A DNA stretch of 48,730 nucleotides from Acidimicrobiia bacterium (GTDB lineage Bacteria > Actinomycetota > Acidimicrobiia > Spongiisociales > UBA5794): assembly GCA_030065575.1 (NCBI GenBank), contig JASJDZ010000005.1, positions 65,114 through 113,843 on the forward strand, in the 5' to 3' direction. Under the pieces are notes generated by a model, which had not been told where the DNA came from, did not search any database, and worked only from the letters and a program-made list of their open reading frames with translations. The position numbers and the translations under genes are program-made. Positions 42,404 through 48,730 of the stretch are shown here, in pieces; the first letter of the stretch is position 1, and every line of letters begins with the position of its first letter.

Positions 42404-43034
42404 CATCGACAGCAACATGCCCGGAGTAGATCCCGCGGTGGCCATGGTCGAGTTTGCCTCGATCGCCGTCGGGATCACCGCCGGTGACGCAATGGTGAAG
42501 GCTTCCCCGCTGGGTTCGATCTACGCAGGCACTGTCCATCCCGGCAAGTATCTGGTTCTGGTCAGCGGGGACACCGCCAGTGTCGACGAGGCGCTCGGTG
42601 TCGGGCTCGAGGTAGGGGCTTCGTCGGTGCTTGATTCGGTCTTCCTCCCCGACATCCATCCTGCGGTTACCGGGGCCATCGCCGGCGGCGAGGAGGCGGC
42701 GTGGGTGACGGGAGATTCGCTCGGCATTATCGAAACGGACCGGGTTGCCACGGTGCTGCAGGCCGCCGACGCCGGGGTGAAAGCGGCCTACGTGGAGTTG
42801 AGCGCGGTCCGCATGGCGGATGGTCTCGGGGGAAAGGGATACGTCCTGTTCTCCGGCGTCGTTGCCGACGTTGAGGCCGCTGTTGAAGCAGCCGAGCAAT
42901 GGAGCACCGATGCCGGTCACCTTCTCGAAGCCCGCCTGATTCCGCAACTTGCGCAAGAGATGGCATTCAACCTGCGATCCGACCTCCGCTTCCGGCACCG
43001 CATCGTGCTCCGGCCCGTGGAACGGGAGGGCTGA
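42396..43034 (+). CDS. BMC-T tandem-domain shell protein (single-layer type)
   Basis: A 212-residue protein with two BMC domains: AMVEFASIAVGITAGDAMVK starts the first and LGIIETDRVATVLQAADAGV the second. It differs from the BMC-T at 39630 and resembles the single-layer trimer class (PduT/Haliangium T1-like, from memory). The C-terminal tail (LRSDLRFRHRIVLRPVEREG) is a basic extension. It overlaps the aldehyde dehydrogenase by 8 bp and precedes the second pentamer gene by 1 nt. Confidence 0.92.
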   Translation: MSDIDSNMPGVDPAVAMVEFASIAVGITAGDAMVKASPLGSIYAGTVHPGKYLVLVSGDTASVDEALGVGLEVGASSVLDSVFLPDIHPAVTGAIAGGEEAAWVTGDSLGIIETDRVATVLQAADAGVKAAYVELSAVRMADGLGGKGYVLFSGVVADVEAAVEAAEQWSTDAGHLLEARLIPQLAQEMAFNLRSDLRFRHRIVLRPVEREG

Positions 43035-43035
43035 C

Positions 43036-43308
43036 ATGCAGCTGGCACGCGTCGAGGGCACAGTCGTTGCCACCGTGAAGTCACGAGGCCTGGAAGGTGT
43101 TCGCTTCCTTGTTGTGCAACCGCTCAACAAGCACCGGGAGCCGCAGGGGGAGCGGCTCATAGCCGCAGATGCCGTCCATATGGCCGGACCCGGCGAGTTG
43201 GTCTACTTCGTCAGCTCCCGAGAAGCGGCTGAGGCCATGCCGGTGCGGTTCGTCCCCGTCGACCACGCCATCGTTGGGATAGTGGACGACGTCCAGGTGA
43301 CCCGATGA
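43036..43308 (+). CDS. BMC-P pentameric vertex protein 2, divergent
   Basis: A 90-residue EutN/CcmL-like protein starting MQLARVEGTVVATV, with GVRFLVVQPLNKH and a C-terminal AIVGIVDDVQV. Where the other two pentamer proteins have GAG and G-x-SAR motifs, this one reads MAGPGELVYFVSSREAAEAM, so the inter-subunit loop is altered. It may form mixed or specialised vertices. The start at 43036 is 1 nt after the BMC-T stop and its stop overlaps the next gene (ATGA). Confidence 0.9.
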   Translation: MQLARVEGTVVATVKSRGLEGVRFLVVQPLNKHREPQGERLIAADAVHMAGPGELVYFVSSREAAEAMPVRFVPVDHAIVGIVDDVQVTR

Positions 43309-43586
43309 AGATCGGCGTCGTCTCCGGCAATGTGGTCTCGACCATCAACTTCCCTTTCTTCGACTCGAAGAAGCTGATGATCTGCGACTACCTCAATTCA
43401 GACGGATCAACCTCTGGGTACACCATTGCGGTGGACCGGGTCGGCGCCGGGGTGGGGGAGACGGTGCTGATAATGGACGAGGGTAATTCTGCCCGGCAGA
43501 TGTTCGGGCTGGACACCGGCCCGATCCGGGCCGTGATCGTCGGGATTGTCGACGCGGCCGACTTCGGTGAAACCGAAGTCGGGTAG
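43305..43586 (+). CDS. BMC-P pentameric vertex protein 3
   Basis: A 93-residue EutN/CcmL-type protein, last gene of the operon. It has MKIGVVSGNVVST, IAVDRVGAGVGETVLIMD and the canonical GNSARQMF motif, then AVIVGIVDAAD. The ATG overlaps the preceding stop. Its last codons lie within an 11-bp perfect hairpin (43558-43582). Confidence 0.94.
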   Translation: MKIGVVSGNVVSTINFPFFDSKKLMICDYLNSDGSTSGYTIAVDRVGAGVGETVLIMDEGNSARQMFGLDTGPIRAVIVGIVDAADFGETEVG

Positions 43587-43604
43587 CACAACGGCTGCGC
43601 CGTT
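43558..43604 (+). terminator. Tandem hairpins at the end of the BMC operon
   Basis: CCGACTTCGGT (43558-43568) pairs perfectly with ACCGAAGTCGG (43572-43582) around a GAA loop, inside the last codons of the third pentamer gene. A second stem, AACGGC (43590-43595) with GCCGTT (43599-43604), follows the stop. There is no long T run. Together they may end transcription or protect the 3' end. Confidence 0.55.
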
Positions 43605-43756
43605 CTGCTGCTGTGATTGCTGCTGGAAGCCCGCAGCGGCAGGCGGTATTCCCGGCTAAATCCCAACCGAATCGAGCCGACAAGGAGTAGGGTTCCGGCT
43701 GCCGCGATCCGGTCGCGGTGGAGGGACGCCATCAGCTACCGAGGGGATAACCCGTA

Positions 43757-44116
43757 ATGCGTAAGTTTGTGATGTTGGTTGCCGCGCTGGGATTGATTGC
43801 AGGTGCGTGCGGTGGAGACGATGCCGGCGGTTCCTGCGAGGCCGTTGCCGACGATGCGATCGATGTCTTTCAGGGAGTGATTGACGAAGTCGATGAGATG
43901 AGCCTCGAGGAGGCCGCTGCCATGGCCGACGGAGAACCCGCCTTCTTTGTCGAGATGGAACAGAGGTTTGAGGAGCTCGAGGCTCAGGCCGACAGCCTTG
44001 GTTGCTCGGATGCCGAGATGGAGGAGCTGTTCGTTGCCCGACTGGACAAGCTGACCGCAGACGGCATGCTCGGCCAAATGATGCTCGAGGAGTTCAGAAA
44101 CCAGGGCGGCTTCTAG
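43757..44116 (+). CDS. Small hypothetical lipoprotein
   Basis: A 119-residue protein with a lipoprotein signal (MRKFVMLVAALGLIAGACGG, lipobox LIAGAC, Cys18). The rest is acidic and helical, with two further Cys (in GSCEAVADD and LGCSDAEM) that could pair. No family is recognised. It shares a loose plan with the next gene: an early Cys followed by helices and then LxCD/LGCS. It is separated from the BMC operon by 170 nt holding hairpins and no recognisable gene. Confidence 0.8.
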   Translation: MRKFVMLVAALGLIAGACGGDDAGGSCEAVADDAIDVFQGVIDEVDEMSLEEAAAMADGEPAFFVEMEQRFEELEAQADSLGCSDAEMEELFVARLDKLTADGMLGQMMLEEFRNQGGF

Positions 44117-44144
44117 AAGCGCAGGCATTGTGAGCGAGGGCTTC

Positions 44145-44150
44145 TAGAGT
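44145..44150 (+). promoter_or_regulatory. TANNNT box before ATG 44158
   Basis: TAGAGT is 7 nt before the start of the META-domain lipoprotein gene. Confidence 0.5.
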
Positions 44151-44157
44151 TCCGCTC

Positions 44158-44922
44158 ATGAATCGGAGCGGCAGAACCGGATTGATTGCGGTTCTGCCGC
44201 TTCTTCTTCTGTCCGCTTCGTGCACCGATCCGGTCGTCAATATCGAGGAGCCGGAGGAAGTCGACTCCTGCGAGTGGCTTGTTCCCGTCGGAATCGAGCT
44301 GGTCAACGACTACGTCTACACCCTCGAGGAGGTCGATCTCGGTGCGACCCAAGGCGACCCGGAGCTGCTACCGGAGGCGATCATCGCCCTCAATCTGCGC
44401 GGCGAGGAGCTTGACAAGCGAGTGGCCGAGCTCGACTGCGATGCGGTGATCATCAATGACGCTATCGCCGTCGCCACCGCGGGCATTGAGTCTGACGACC
44501 CCGTCATCCGTGTCTTCCTGGAGTCGGTGCGCGGCGGGATCGTTGCCCCATTGCTGCCGACGCAGGGGGACTGGGTGTTTCAGTCCGGAACTATTGCCGG
44601 CGGTGAGCTCACCCCGGTGCCGGACCATCCCATCACCCTCACCATCGAACGTGACTCGGCGAGCGGCTACGGCGGCTGCAGTGGCTACTACTACCCGGTG
44701 CAGCTCGCCGATGGTCTATGGAGTTGGGCTGAAGGGGCGCAGACCATTACTGAGCTTATCTGCACCGACGATGATGGTGAGGAACTCGCCGATGTCATGG
44801 ATGCTGAGCTCACCTACATTCGTGCCTTCGAGCTGATCGCTACGTATGCGCTCCAAGGCGAGACGTTGGTGCTGACCGGCGACGGTGTCGAGCTCCGCTA
44901 CGCCCGGTCAGCGGGGGACTGA
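44158..44922 (+). CDS. Lipoprotein with META/HslJ-like C-terminal domain
   Basis: A 254-residue protein with a lipoprotein signal (LIAVLPLLLLSASC, lipobox Cys22). The helical N-terminal half (DSCEWLVPVGIELVNDYV ... LRGEELDKRVAELDCD) resembles the neighbouring small lipoprotein in plan. The C-terminal part (about 150-250) has the META-domain pattern: SGYGGCSGYYYPVQL, then TELICTDDDG, then YALQGETLVLTGDGVELRY. META proteins are envelope proteins of unclear function. Its last 15 bp overlap the convergent pgl gene. Confidence 0.8.
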   Translation: MNRSGRTGLIAVLPLLLLSASCTDPVVNIEEPEEVDSCEWLVPVGIELVNDYVYTLEEVDLGATQGDPELLPEAIIALNLRGEELDKRVAELDCDAVIINDAIAVATAGIESDDPVIRVFLESVRGGIVAPLLPTQGDWVFQSGTIAGGELTPVPDHPITLTIERDSASGYGGCSGYYYPVQLADGLWSWAEGAQTITELICTDDDGEELADVMDAELTYIRAFELIATYALQGETLVLTGDGVELRYARSAGD

Positions 44923-45597
44923 CCGCAACCGGGAGGCCGCAGCTTCGTCAACCATCCAGTGGACGTTGGCGGCTCCTGCGGCGACTTGCTGTGCCGGATA
45001 CGGCCGGCCGTCATCGATGATCTCTGCGAGGACCCCGGCTTTGCTCTCTCCCTGGACGAGGAAGATGATCTCGCGTGCACTCGCCAGAAGCGGCAAGGAT
45101 GCGGTGAGCCTCCATAAACCCTTCTGTTCCACCCATGTAGCCAGATATGCGCCTTCCGCAGCCAGCGCATCGGTACCGGGAAAGAGCGATGCGGTATGGC
45201 CGTCATCGCCCATGCCGAGCAAGACCAGATCCGGACGCCCGTCATGGAAGGCTTCTCTCAGTGCGTCTCCGTAGTGAGCGGCCGCCTCCTCCGGGTCACC
45301 GAAGGCGGTGTCGGGAGCCAGGAAAGCGCTCAATACATGGTCGACCAGCGTGCTGCGGGCCATCCTCGTGTTCGATTCCTCATGATCGTGCGGGACCCAG
45401 CGCTCGTCGCCCAGCCACATGACAACACGGCTCCACTGCACTTCCGCCTTGGCTAGCCGGCGATAGGTCGCGGCAGGCGTACCTCCTCCCGCCAGGCCGA
45501 GGCTGAAGGTGCGGTCGGTGGTATTGATCGCATCGGCGATGCGAGCGGCTGCGGCTGCGGCGAGATCGTCCGCAGTGGGGAGTACGTGAAGGCTCAT
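44908..45597 (-). CDS. pgl: 6-phosphogluconolactonase
   Basis: A 229-residue DevB-type lactonase of the pentose phosphate pathway that hydrolyses 6-phosphoglucono-delta-lactone. Motifs are LGLAGGGTPAATYRRLA, WLGDERWVPHDHEESN and LGMGDDGHTASLFPGTDAL. The start at 45597 (MSLHVLPTADDLAAAAA) is preferred over a frame extending to 45672 because TACTTT lies 6 nt upstream. Zwf and Gnd are not in the window. It is divergent from the hydrolase at 45632. Confidence 0.93.
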   Translation of the reverse strand: MSLHVLPTADDLAAAAAARIADAINTTDRTFSLGLAGGGTPAATYRRLAKAEVQWSRVVMWLGDERWVPHDHEESNTRMARSTLVDHVLSAFLAPDTAFGDPEEAAAHYGDALREAFHDGRPDLVLLGMGDDGHTASLFPGTDALAAEGAYLATWVEQKGLWRLTASLPLLASAREIIFLVQGESKAGVLAEIIDDGRPYPAQQVAAGAANVHWMVDEAAASRLRSVPR

Positions 45598-45603
45598 GGT
45601 CCC

Positions 45604-45609
45604 AAAGTA
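45604..45609 (-). promoter_or_regulatory. TANNNT box before ATG 45597 (minus)
   Basis: TACTTT on the minus strand lies 6 nt before the pgl start. Confidence 0.5.
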
Positions 45610-45618
45610 CTCGACCGC

Positions 45619-45624
45619 TAGCAT
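45619..45624 (+). promoter_or_regulatory. TANNNT box before ATG 45632
   Basis: TAGCAT lies 7 nt before the hydrolase start. With the box at 45604 it makes a divergent promoter pair within a 34-nt gap. Confidence 0.5.
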
Positions 45625-45631
45625 CGCCGCC

Positions 45632-46288
45632 ATGGCTCGCCGACTCGTCATCAAGTGGGGCACATCGGGCAAGGTGACCGCCCGTTTCGACCCGGGGACC
45701 GGGAAGATCGGAGCCGGGATACTTCTGGCGCACGGCGCCGGAGCCGGTCAAGATCACCCTTTCATGGTGGCCCTGCGCCGAAGTATGGCCGGCGCCGGAC
45801 TCGGCGTGATGACCTTCAACTACGCCTACACCGAAGAAGGCCGCAAGGCGCCCGATCGACTCCCCAAACTGCTCGAAGTGCATCGTGCCGCAGCCGACCG
45901 GATGGCGACGTATTTCGACTCGGTCTACCTGGGCGGCAAATCAATGGGGGGGCGGGTGGGTTCCCACCTGGTGGGGGATGGCTCCTGGCCTGCGGCGGGG
46001 CTCGTCTACTACGGCTATCCACTGGTGGCAATGGGGAAGACCGAGCCGCGCGACACGTCGCACCTCAGCAGGATCGACGCCCCCCAGCTCTTCCTAGCCG
46101 GTTCTCGAGATCGGCTCAGCCCGCCCACCCTGATCGCCCCGCTGGCGAAGAGCCTGCCAGTTGGTCAAGCGGTGATCGTTGCTGACGGTGATCACTCGTT
46201 CAAGGTGCCGAAGCGGACGGGTCGTTCCCACGAAGAAGTGATCCGCGAGCTGGCCACAACCACGGTGGCCTGGATCGAAGGGCAATAG
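45632..46288 (+). CDS. Alpha/beta hydrolase (KANL3/Tex30-like)
   Basis: A 218-residue alpha/beta hydrolase. The oxyanion region is LLAHGAGAGQDHPFM, the nucleophile elbow GGKSMGGR carries the catalytic Ser, the acid is likely in LFLAGSRDRLSPP, and the catalytic His is in VADGDHSFKVP. The layout fits the KANL3/Tex30 (dienelactone hydrolase-like) group; the substrate is unknown. The start at 45632 is supported by the box 7 nt upstream. Confidence 0.88.
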   Translation: MARRLVIKWGTSGKVTARFDPGTGKIGAGILLAHGAGAGQDHPFMVALRRSMAGAGLGVMTFNYAYTEEGRKAPDRLPKLLEVHRAAADRMATYFDSVYLGGKSMGGRVGSHLVGDGSWPAAGLVYYGYPLVAMGKTEPRDTSHLSRIDAPQLFLAGSRDRLSPPTLIAPLAKSLPVGQAVIVADGDHSFKVPKRTGRSHEEVIRELATTTVAWIEGQ

Positions 46289-46290
46289 CC

Positions 46291-47169
46291 TCAGCCGCGA
46301 CCTTCGTAGAAGCCGGAGACCACCTTGCCGTCGAGCAGGTCGAGAATCCAGACCGAGGCTTTGGGCCACTTGCGAGTCCCGCGCAGCTTCACTTTGCGCG
46401 AGTTCACATCCTTGATCAGCGGTCCGATCCAGTCCTTGTGCGTGCTGAGCACGATCGATCCCGGGCCGAGTGAGCCCAGGTAGTCATAGATCGCATCGAG
46501 TTCGGTGAACTCCTTGAGCATCTTTGTGGCCTGCACCTCGGTGCCCAGATGATCGGCGGTCGGGGCGACAGTTTCGAAACAGCGGAGCGCCGGACTCGAA
46601 TAGATCTCAGTGATCGGATGGCGGGCCAGGATCTGGGCAATACCCAGTGATTGCTGTCGGCCCCGTTCCGTGAGCGGACGCTTCTTGTCGGGTCCTTTCC
46701 ACTTGGAACGGACCCCGGCGTTGCCGTGGCGCACCAGATAGACGCGTGTCGAGGTTGGATTACGCAAGACGGCGTGGGCCCGCTCGACGAGTCGGGCATC
46801 GCGGTTGTAGGTGAGCAGCGCTTGGGCTCCGTGTAGCCCTACCCACTCGACGCGATCGACCTCGCTGTTTGGCTTGAAGCGGCCCTTCTGAGCCTTCAGC
46901 AGCCAGTACCTAACCAGCTTCACGCGACTTCGGTTTGTCTCATAGGTGACGGCACCGAGGTAGCCCCGCCGCGAGCTCTTGTAGCCGGTCTCCTCCAAGA
47001 CCTCTCGCAGTGCACCATCCTTGAATCTCTCGCCGCGGTCGAGCTTGCCCTTGGGCAGTGACCAATCGTGATAGCGATTGCGATGGACCAAGAGGAATTC
47101 AGGCCCGCTATCGGGGTAGCCGTCGCGGTAGAGGACCCCTCCCGCGGCATAGATTGGTGTCGGCGGCAT
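46291..47169 (-). CDS. mutT1: NUDIX hydrolase-histidine phosphatase fusion (MutT1-like)
   Basis: A 292-residue fusion. The NUDIX domain (1-135) holds the box GKLDRGERFKDGALREVLEE. The histidine phosphatase domain (about 140-290) has VYLVRHGNAG and YSSPALRCFETV, with the later His in LSTHKDWIGPL. Mycobacterial MutT1 has this architecture and sanitises 8-oxo-(d)GTP and diadenosine polyphosphates; the same role is inferred. It ends 3 nt from the convergent hydrolase stop. Confidence 0.9.
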   Translation of the reverse strand: MPPTPIYAAGGVLYRDGYPDSGPEFLLVHRNRYHDWSLPKGKLDRGERFKDGALREVLEETGYKSSRRGYLGAVTYETNRSRVKLVRYWLLKAQKGRFKPNSEVDRVEWVGLHGAQALLTYNRDARLVERAHAVLRNPTSTRVYLVRHGNAGVRSKWKGPDKKRPLTERGRQQSLGIAQILARHPITEIYSSPALRCFETVAPTADHLGTEVQATKMLKEFTELDAIYDYLGSLGPGSIVLSTHKDWIGPLIKDVNSRKVKLRGTRKWPKASVWILDLLDGKVVSGFYEGRG

Positions 47170-47237
47170 CAGTCAGTGCTCTCCGGTGGTTGCCCGCCAG
47201 AAAAGCCTAGCGGTCTCCTGCGATCGGGCGAGGTTGC

Positions 47238-47687
47238 TCAGGTGTGGTCTCGCTCGATCTCCAGGACCTTATTGAGGCGGCGAATGTACCTTTCCTCACG
47301 GATGAATTCGGCGTTCAGGTAAGCGATGACGATCTCCTCTGCAACCGCGACTCCGGTCACCCGCGCCGCTAGTGCCAGCAGATTGATGTCGTCGTGTTCG
47401 ACGGCCTGGTGGGCGGTGTAGGTATCACATGCCTGAGCACAACGGATGCCGTCGAGCTTGTTGGCCGCGATGGCCGCGCCGGCCCCGGAGCCGCACACCA
47501 CAATGCCCCGGTCAGCGCGGTCGGCCAGTACCGCCCGGCCTACGGCGGCGGCAAAGTCGGGATAGTCGACCGACTCGGTCGAGTCGGTTCCCAGATCGAG
47601 CACCGAATGCCCGGCGGCCGCGATGAATTCTCTGAGATGTTCCTTGAGTCCGAACCCGGCGTGGTCCGCTCCGATAGCGACGCGCAT
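47238..47687 (-). CDS. rpiB: Ribose-5-phosphate isomerase B
   Basis: A 149-residue housekeeping RpiB interconverting ribose-5-phosphate and ribulose-5-phosphate. It carries IGADHAGFGLKEHL, the DYPDFAAAVG stretch and VCGSGAG with catalytic Cys65, and His98 in the AVEHDDINLL region. It is the full-function counterpart to the microcompartment paralogue at 38202, which lacks the Cys. The start at 47687 has AAAGGG 5 nt upstream. It is divergent from murA. Confidence 0.94.
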   Translation of the reverse strand: MRVAIGADHAGFGLKEHLREFIAAAGHSVLDLGTDSTESVDYPDFAAAVGRAVLADRADRGIVVCGSGAGAAIAANKLDGIRCAQACDTYTAHQAVEHDDINLLALAARVTGVAVAEEIVIAYLNAEFIREERYIRRLNKVLEIERDHT

Positions 47688-47776
47688 AGTGCCCTTTCTC
47701 GATGCCCGCGCAAAGAGTAATCGCCGTCTTGCGACTCACCTTCCCGCGAGGTCGCGGCTTTTCCCCGGCTCGCTCG

Positions 47777-47782
47777 TAGACT
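47777..47782 (+). promoter_or_regulatory. TANNNT box before murA
   Basis: TAGACT lies 7 nt before the murA ATG at 47790. Confidence 0.5.
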
Positions 47783-47789
47783 CCCGGTC

Positions 47790-48730
47790 ATGGATTCGAT
47801 AAGGGTCATCGGTGGCAACCCCGTTTCGGGCGAAGTCACTGTTCACGGAGCCAAGAACGCGGTGCTCAAGCACATGGTGGCGATGTTGCTGGCTCCGGGC
47901 AGCTACCGCCTCGACAACGTCCCGGGCATCCTCGATGTCGATGTGATGGGAGAAGTGCTCGACCACGTCGGCGCATCGTGTGTTCGCTCCGGCTCCGTTA
48001 TCGAGGTGGATGTTCCCGACAGTCTCAATCCGGAGGCGCCTCTCGGGCTGGTGCGCAAGATGCGGGCGTCCATCTTGATTCTGGGAGCGCTCCTGGCGCG
48101 AGTCGGAGCAGCCCGCGTTGCCCAACCCGGTGGCGACGACTTCGGGTCGCGCCCGATCGGCATGCACATCGATGGCCTCGAGCAGATGGGTGCGGAGTTT
48201 GACCTCCGCCACGGTGTCCTTCACGCCAGTGCTCCGAATGGGCTGCGCGGTGCTGAGATTTTCCTCGAGTTCCCCAGCGTTGGAGCAACCGAAAACCTGC
48301 TGCTGGCCGCCGTGCTGGCAGAAGGGCGGACTGTGATCGGGAATGCAGCTCGAGAGCCGGAGCTGGCCGACCTGGCCGCCCTGCTCAACGCGATGGGTGC
48401 CAACGTGAGCGGCGCGGGTACCTCGACGATCACGGTCGATGGTGTCGCCCAGCTGCACCCCGCTGATCACACTGTCGTCGCCGACCGGCTGGTTGCCGGT
48501 ACTTACGCTCTGGCCGCAGCGGCGACGGGAGGGACTCTGCATGTTTCTCGCTGCAACCCCGATTTCCTGAGGATGGAGCTGCGCAAGATGGAGGCGGCGG
48601 GCTGTCGGGTCGACCGGGGTGAGAACGAGTTCACAGTCACGGGGCCGGACCGTCCCAATCCTCAAGACATAGCAACTCTTCCGTACCCGGGTTTCCACAC
48701 CGACATGCACCCGCAGATGGTTGCCTTCCT
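47790..48730 (+). CDS. murA: UDP-N-acetylglucosamine 1-carboxyvinyltransferase, partial
   Basis: The first 313 codons of MurA, cut by the window end; full-length proteins are about 420 residues. MurA transfers enolpyruvate from PEP to UDP-GlcNAc, the first committed step of peptidoglycan synthesis. Lys22 in HGAKNAVL is kept, as is the LVRKMRASILILGALLAR segment. The active-site loop reads PGGDDFGSRPIGMH, so Asp116 takes the place of the usual Cys115. Mycobacteria and Chlamydia have the same change, which makes the enzyme insensitive to fosfomycin. Downstream, HTDMHPQ of the third conserved region is visible at the end. Confidence 0.94.
   Translation, partial: MDSIRVIGGNPVSGEVTVHGAKNAVLKHMVAMLLAPGSYRLDNVPGILDVDVMGEVLDHVGASCVRSGSVIEVDVPDSLNPEAPLGLVRKMRASILILGALLARVGAARVAQPGGDDFGSRPIGMHIDGLEQMGAEFDLRHGVLHASAPNGLRGAEIFLEFPSVGATENLLLAAVLAEGRTVIGNAAREPELADLAALLNAMGANVSGAGTSTITVDGVAQLHPADHTVVADRLVAGTYALAAAATGGTLHVSRCNPDFLRMELRKMEAAGCRVDRGENEFTVTGPDRPNPQDIATLPYPGFHTDMHPQMVAF

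Noticed and set aside
37380..43586. Recent horizontal transfer of the BMC locus
   Set aside because: I see no integrase, tRNA, flanking repeats or obvious change in base composition or start-site style, so there is no direct sign of recent transfer.
45360..45400. GTTCGATTCC, like a tRNA T-arm
   Set aside because: It lies inside the pgl coding sequence and no cloverleaf or acceptor stem can be drawn around it.
48126..48150. MurA pseudogene because the catalytic Cys is missing
   Set aside because: The frame is intact and Asp at this place is a known functional variant.

Overview
This is a high-GC bacterial window that reads as actinobacterial, most likely class Acidimicrobiia or a close uncultured relative. 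That placement is an inference from gene content. It rests on a Ni-superoxide dismutase with a dedicated protease, two-subunit KorAB, a MutT1-like NUDIX-histidine phosphatase fusion, a MurA with Asp in place of the catalytic Cys, cysteine-containing SLH repeats, and many TANNNT boxes 6-9 nt before start codons (the leaderless-transcript layout common in Actinobacteria). I see no tRNA, rRNA, CRISPR array, insertion sequence, prophage or gene-free stretch over 300 bases.

Layout. (1) 10-5063: a tight rmlC-rmlB-rmlA-rmlD operon for dTDP-L-rhamnose, then a glycosyltransferase. (2) 5135-20067: an envelope region. It holds a DUF3048 protein, three glycosyltransferase genes (one a GT2 / GT2-like / polysaccharide pyruvyl transferase fusion) and four secreted enzymes (M23 peptidase, PQQ-type sugar dehydrogenase, M15 peptidase, SpoIID-like). 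Each secreted enzyme carries three C-terminal or N-terminal SLH repeats with a Cys pair. (3) 20144-23975: a nucleotide-sugar 6-dehydrogenase, two glycosyltransferases and a DUF402 protein. (4) 23998-29510, minus strand: KorAB, an amidase and a second DUF3048 lipoprotein. (5) 29569-31883: an AlkD-like repair protein, a methyltransferase, and the divergent pair Ni-SOD maturation protease / Ni-SOD. (6) 32157-37301, minus strand: a MurJ-like flippase and a four-gene ABC-2 transporter operon. (7) 37380-43586: an HTH regulator divergent from a complete bacterial microcompartment (BMC) operon. (8) 43757-48730: two lipoproteins, 6-phosphogluconolactonase, an alpha/beta hydrolase, a MutT1-like protein, housekeeping RpiB, and the 5' part of murA, cut by the window end.

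The most interesting system is the BMC operon. It encodes an RpiB-like protein, deoxyribose-5-phosphate aldolase and a PduP-type CoA-acylating aldehyde dehydrogenase, each with an N-terminal amphipathic segment resembling an encapsulation peptide. It also encodes six shell proteins: one hexamer, two tandem-domain trimers and three pentamers. The composition fits the sugar-phosphate-utilising (SPU) BMC class, in which deoxyribose-5-phosphate would be cleaved to glyceraldehyde-3-phosphate and acetaldehyde and the acetaldehyde oxidised to acetyl-CoA. The compartment RpiB has Asp where the housekeeping RpiB at 47238-47687 has its catalytic Cys, so its reaction is open. No phosphotransacylase or alcohol dehydrogenase is encoded nearby.

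A second theme links the SLH-tagged enzymes to the pyruvyl transferase fusion. In Firmicutes, SLH domains bind cell-wall glycans pyruvylated by CsaB, so this region may make a surface glycan and the enzymes anchored on it. Two copies of a 50-bp nested palindrome, one in the regulator/BMC promoter region, form a further unexplained element.
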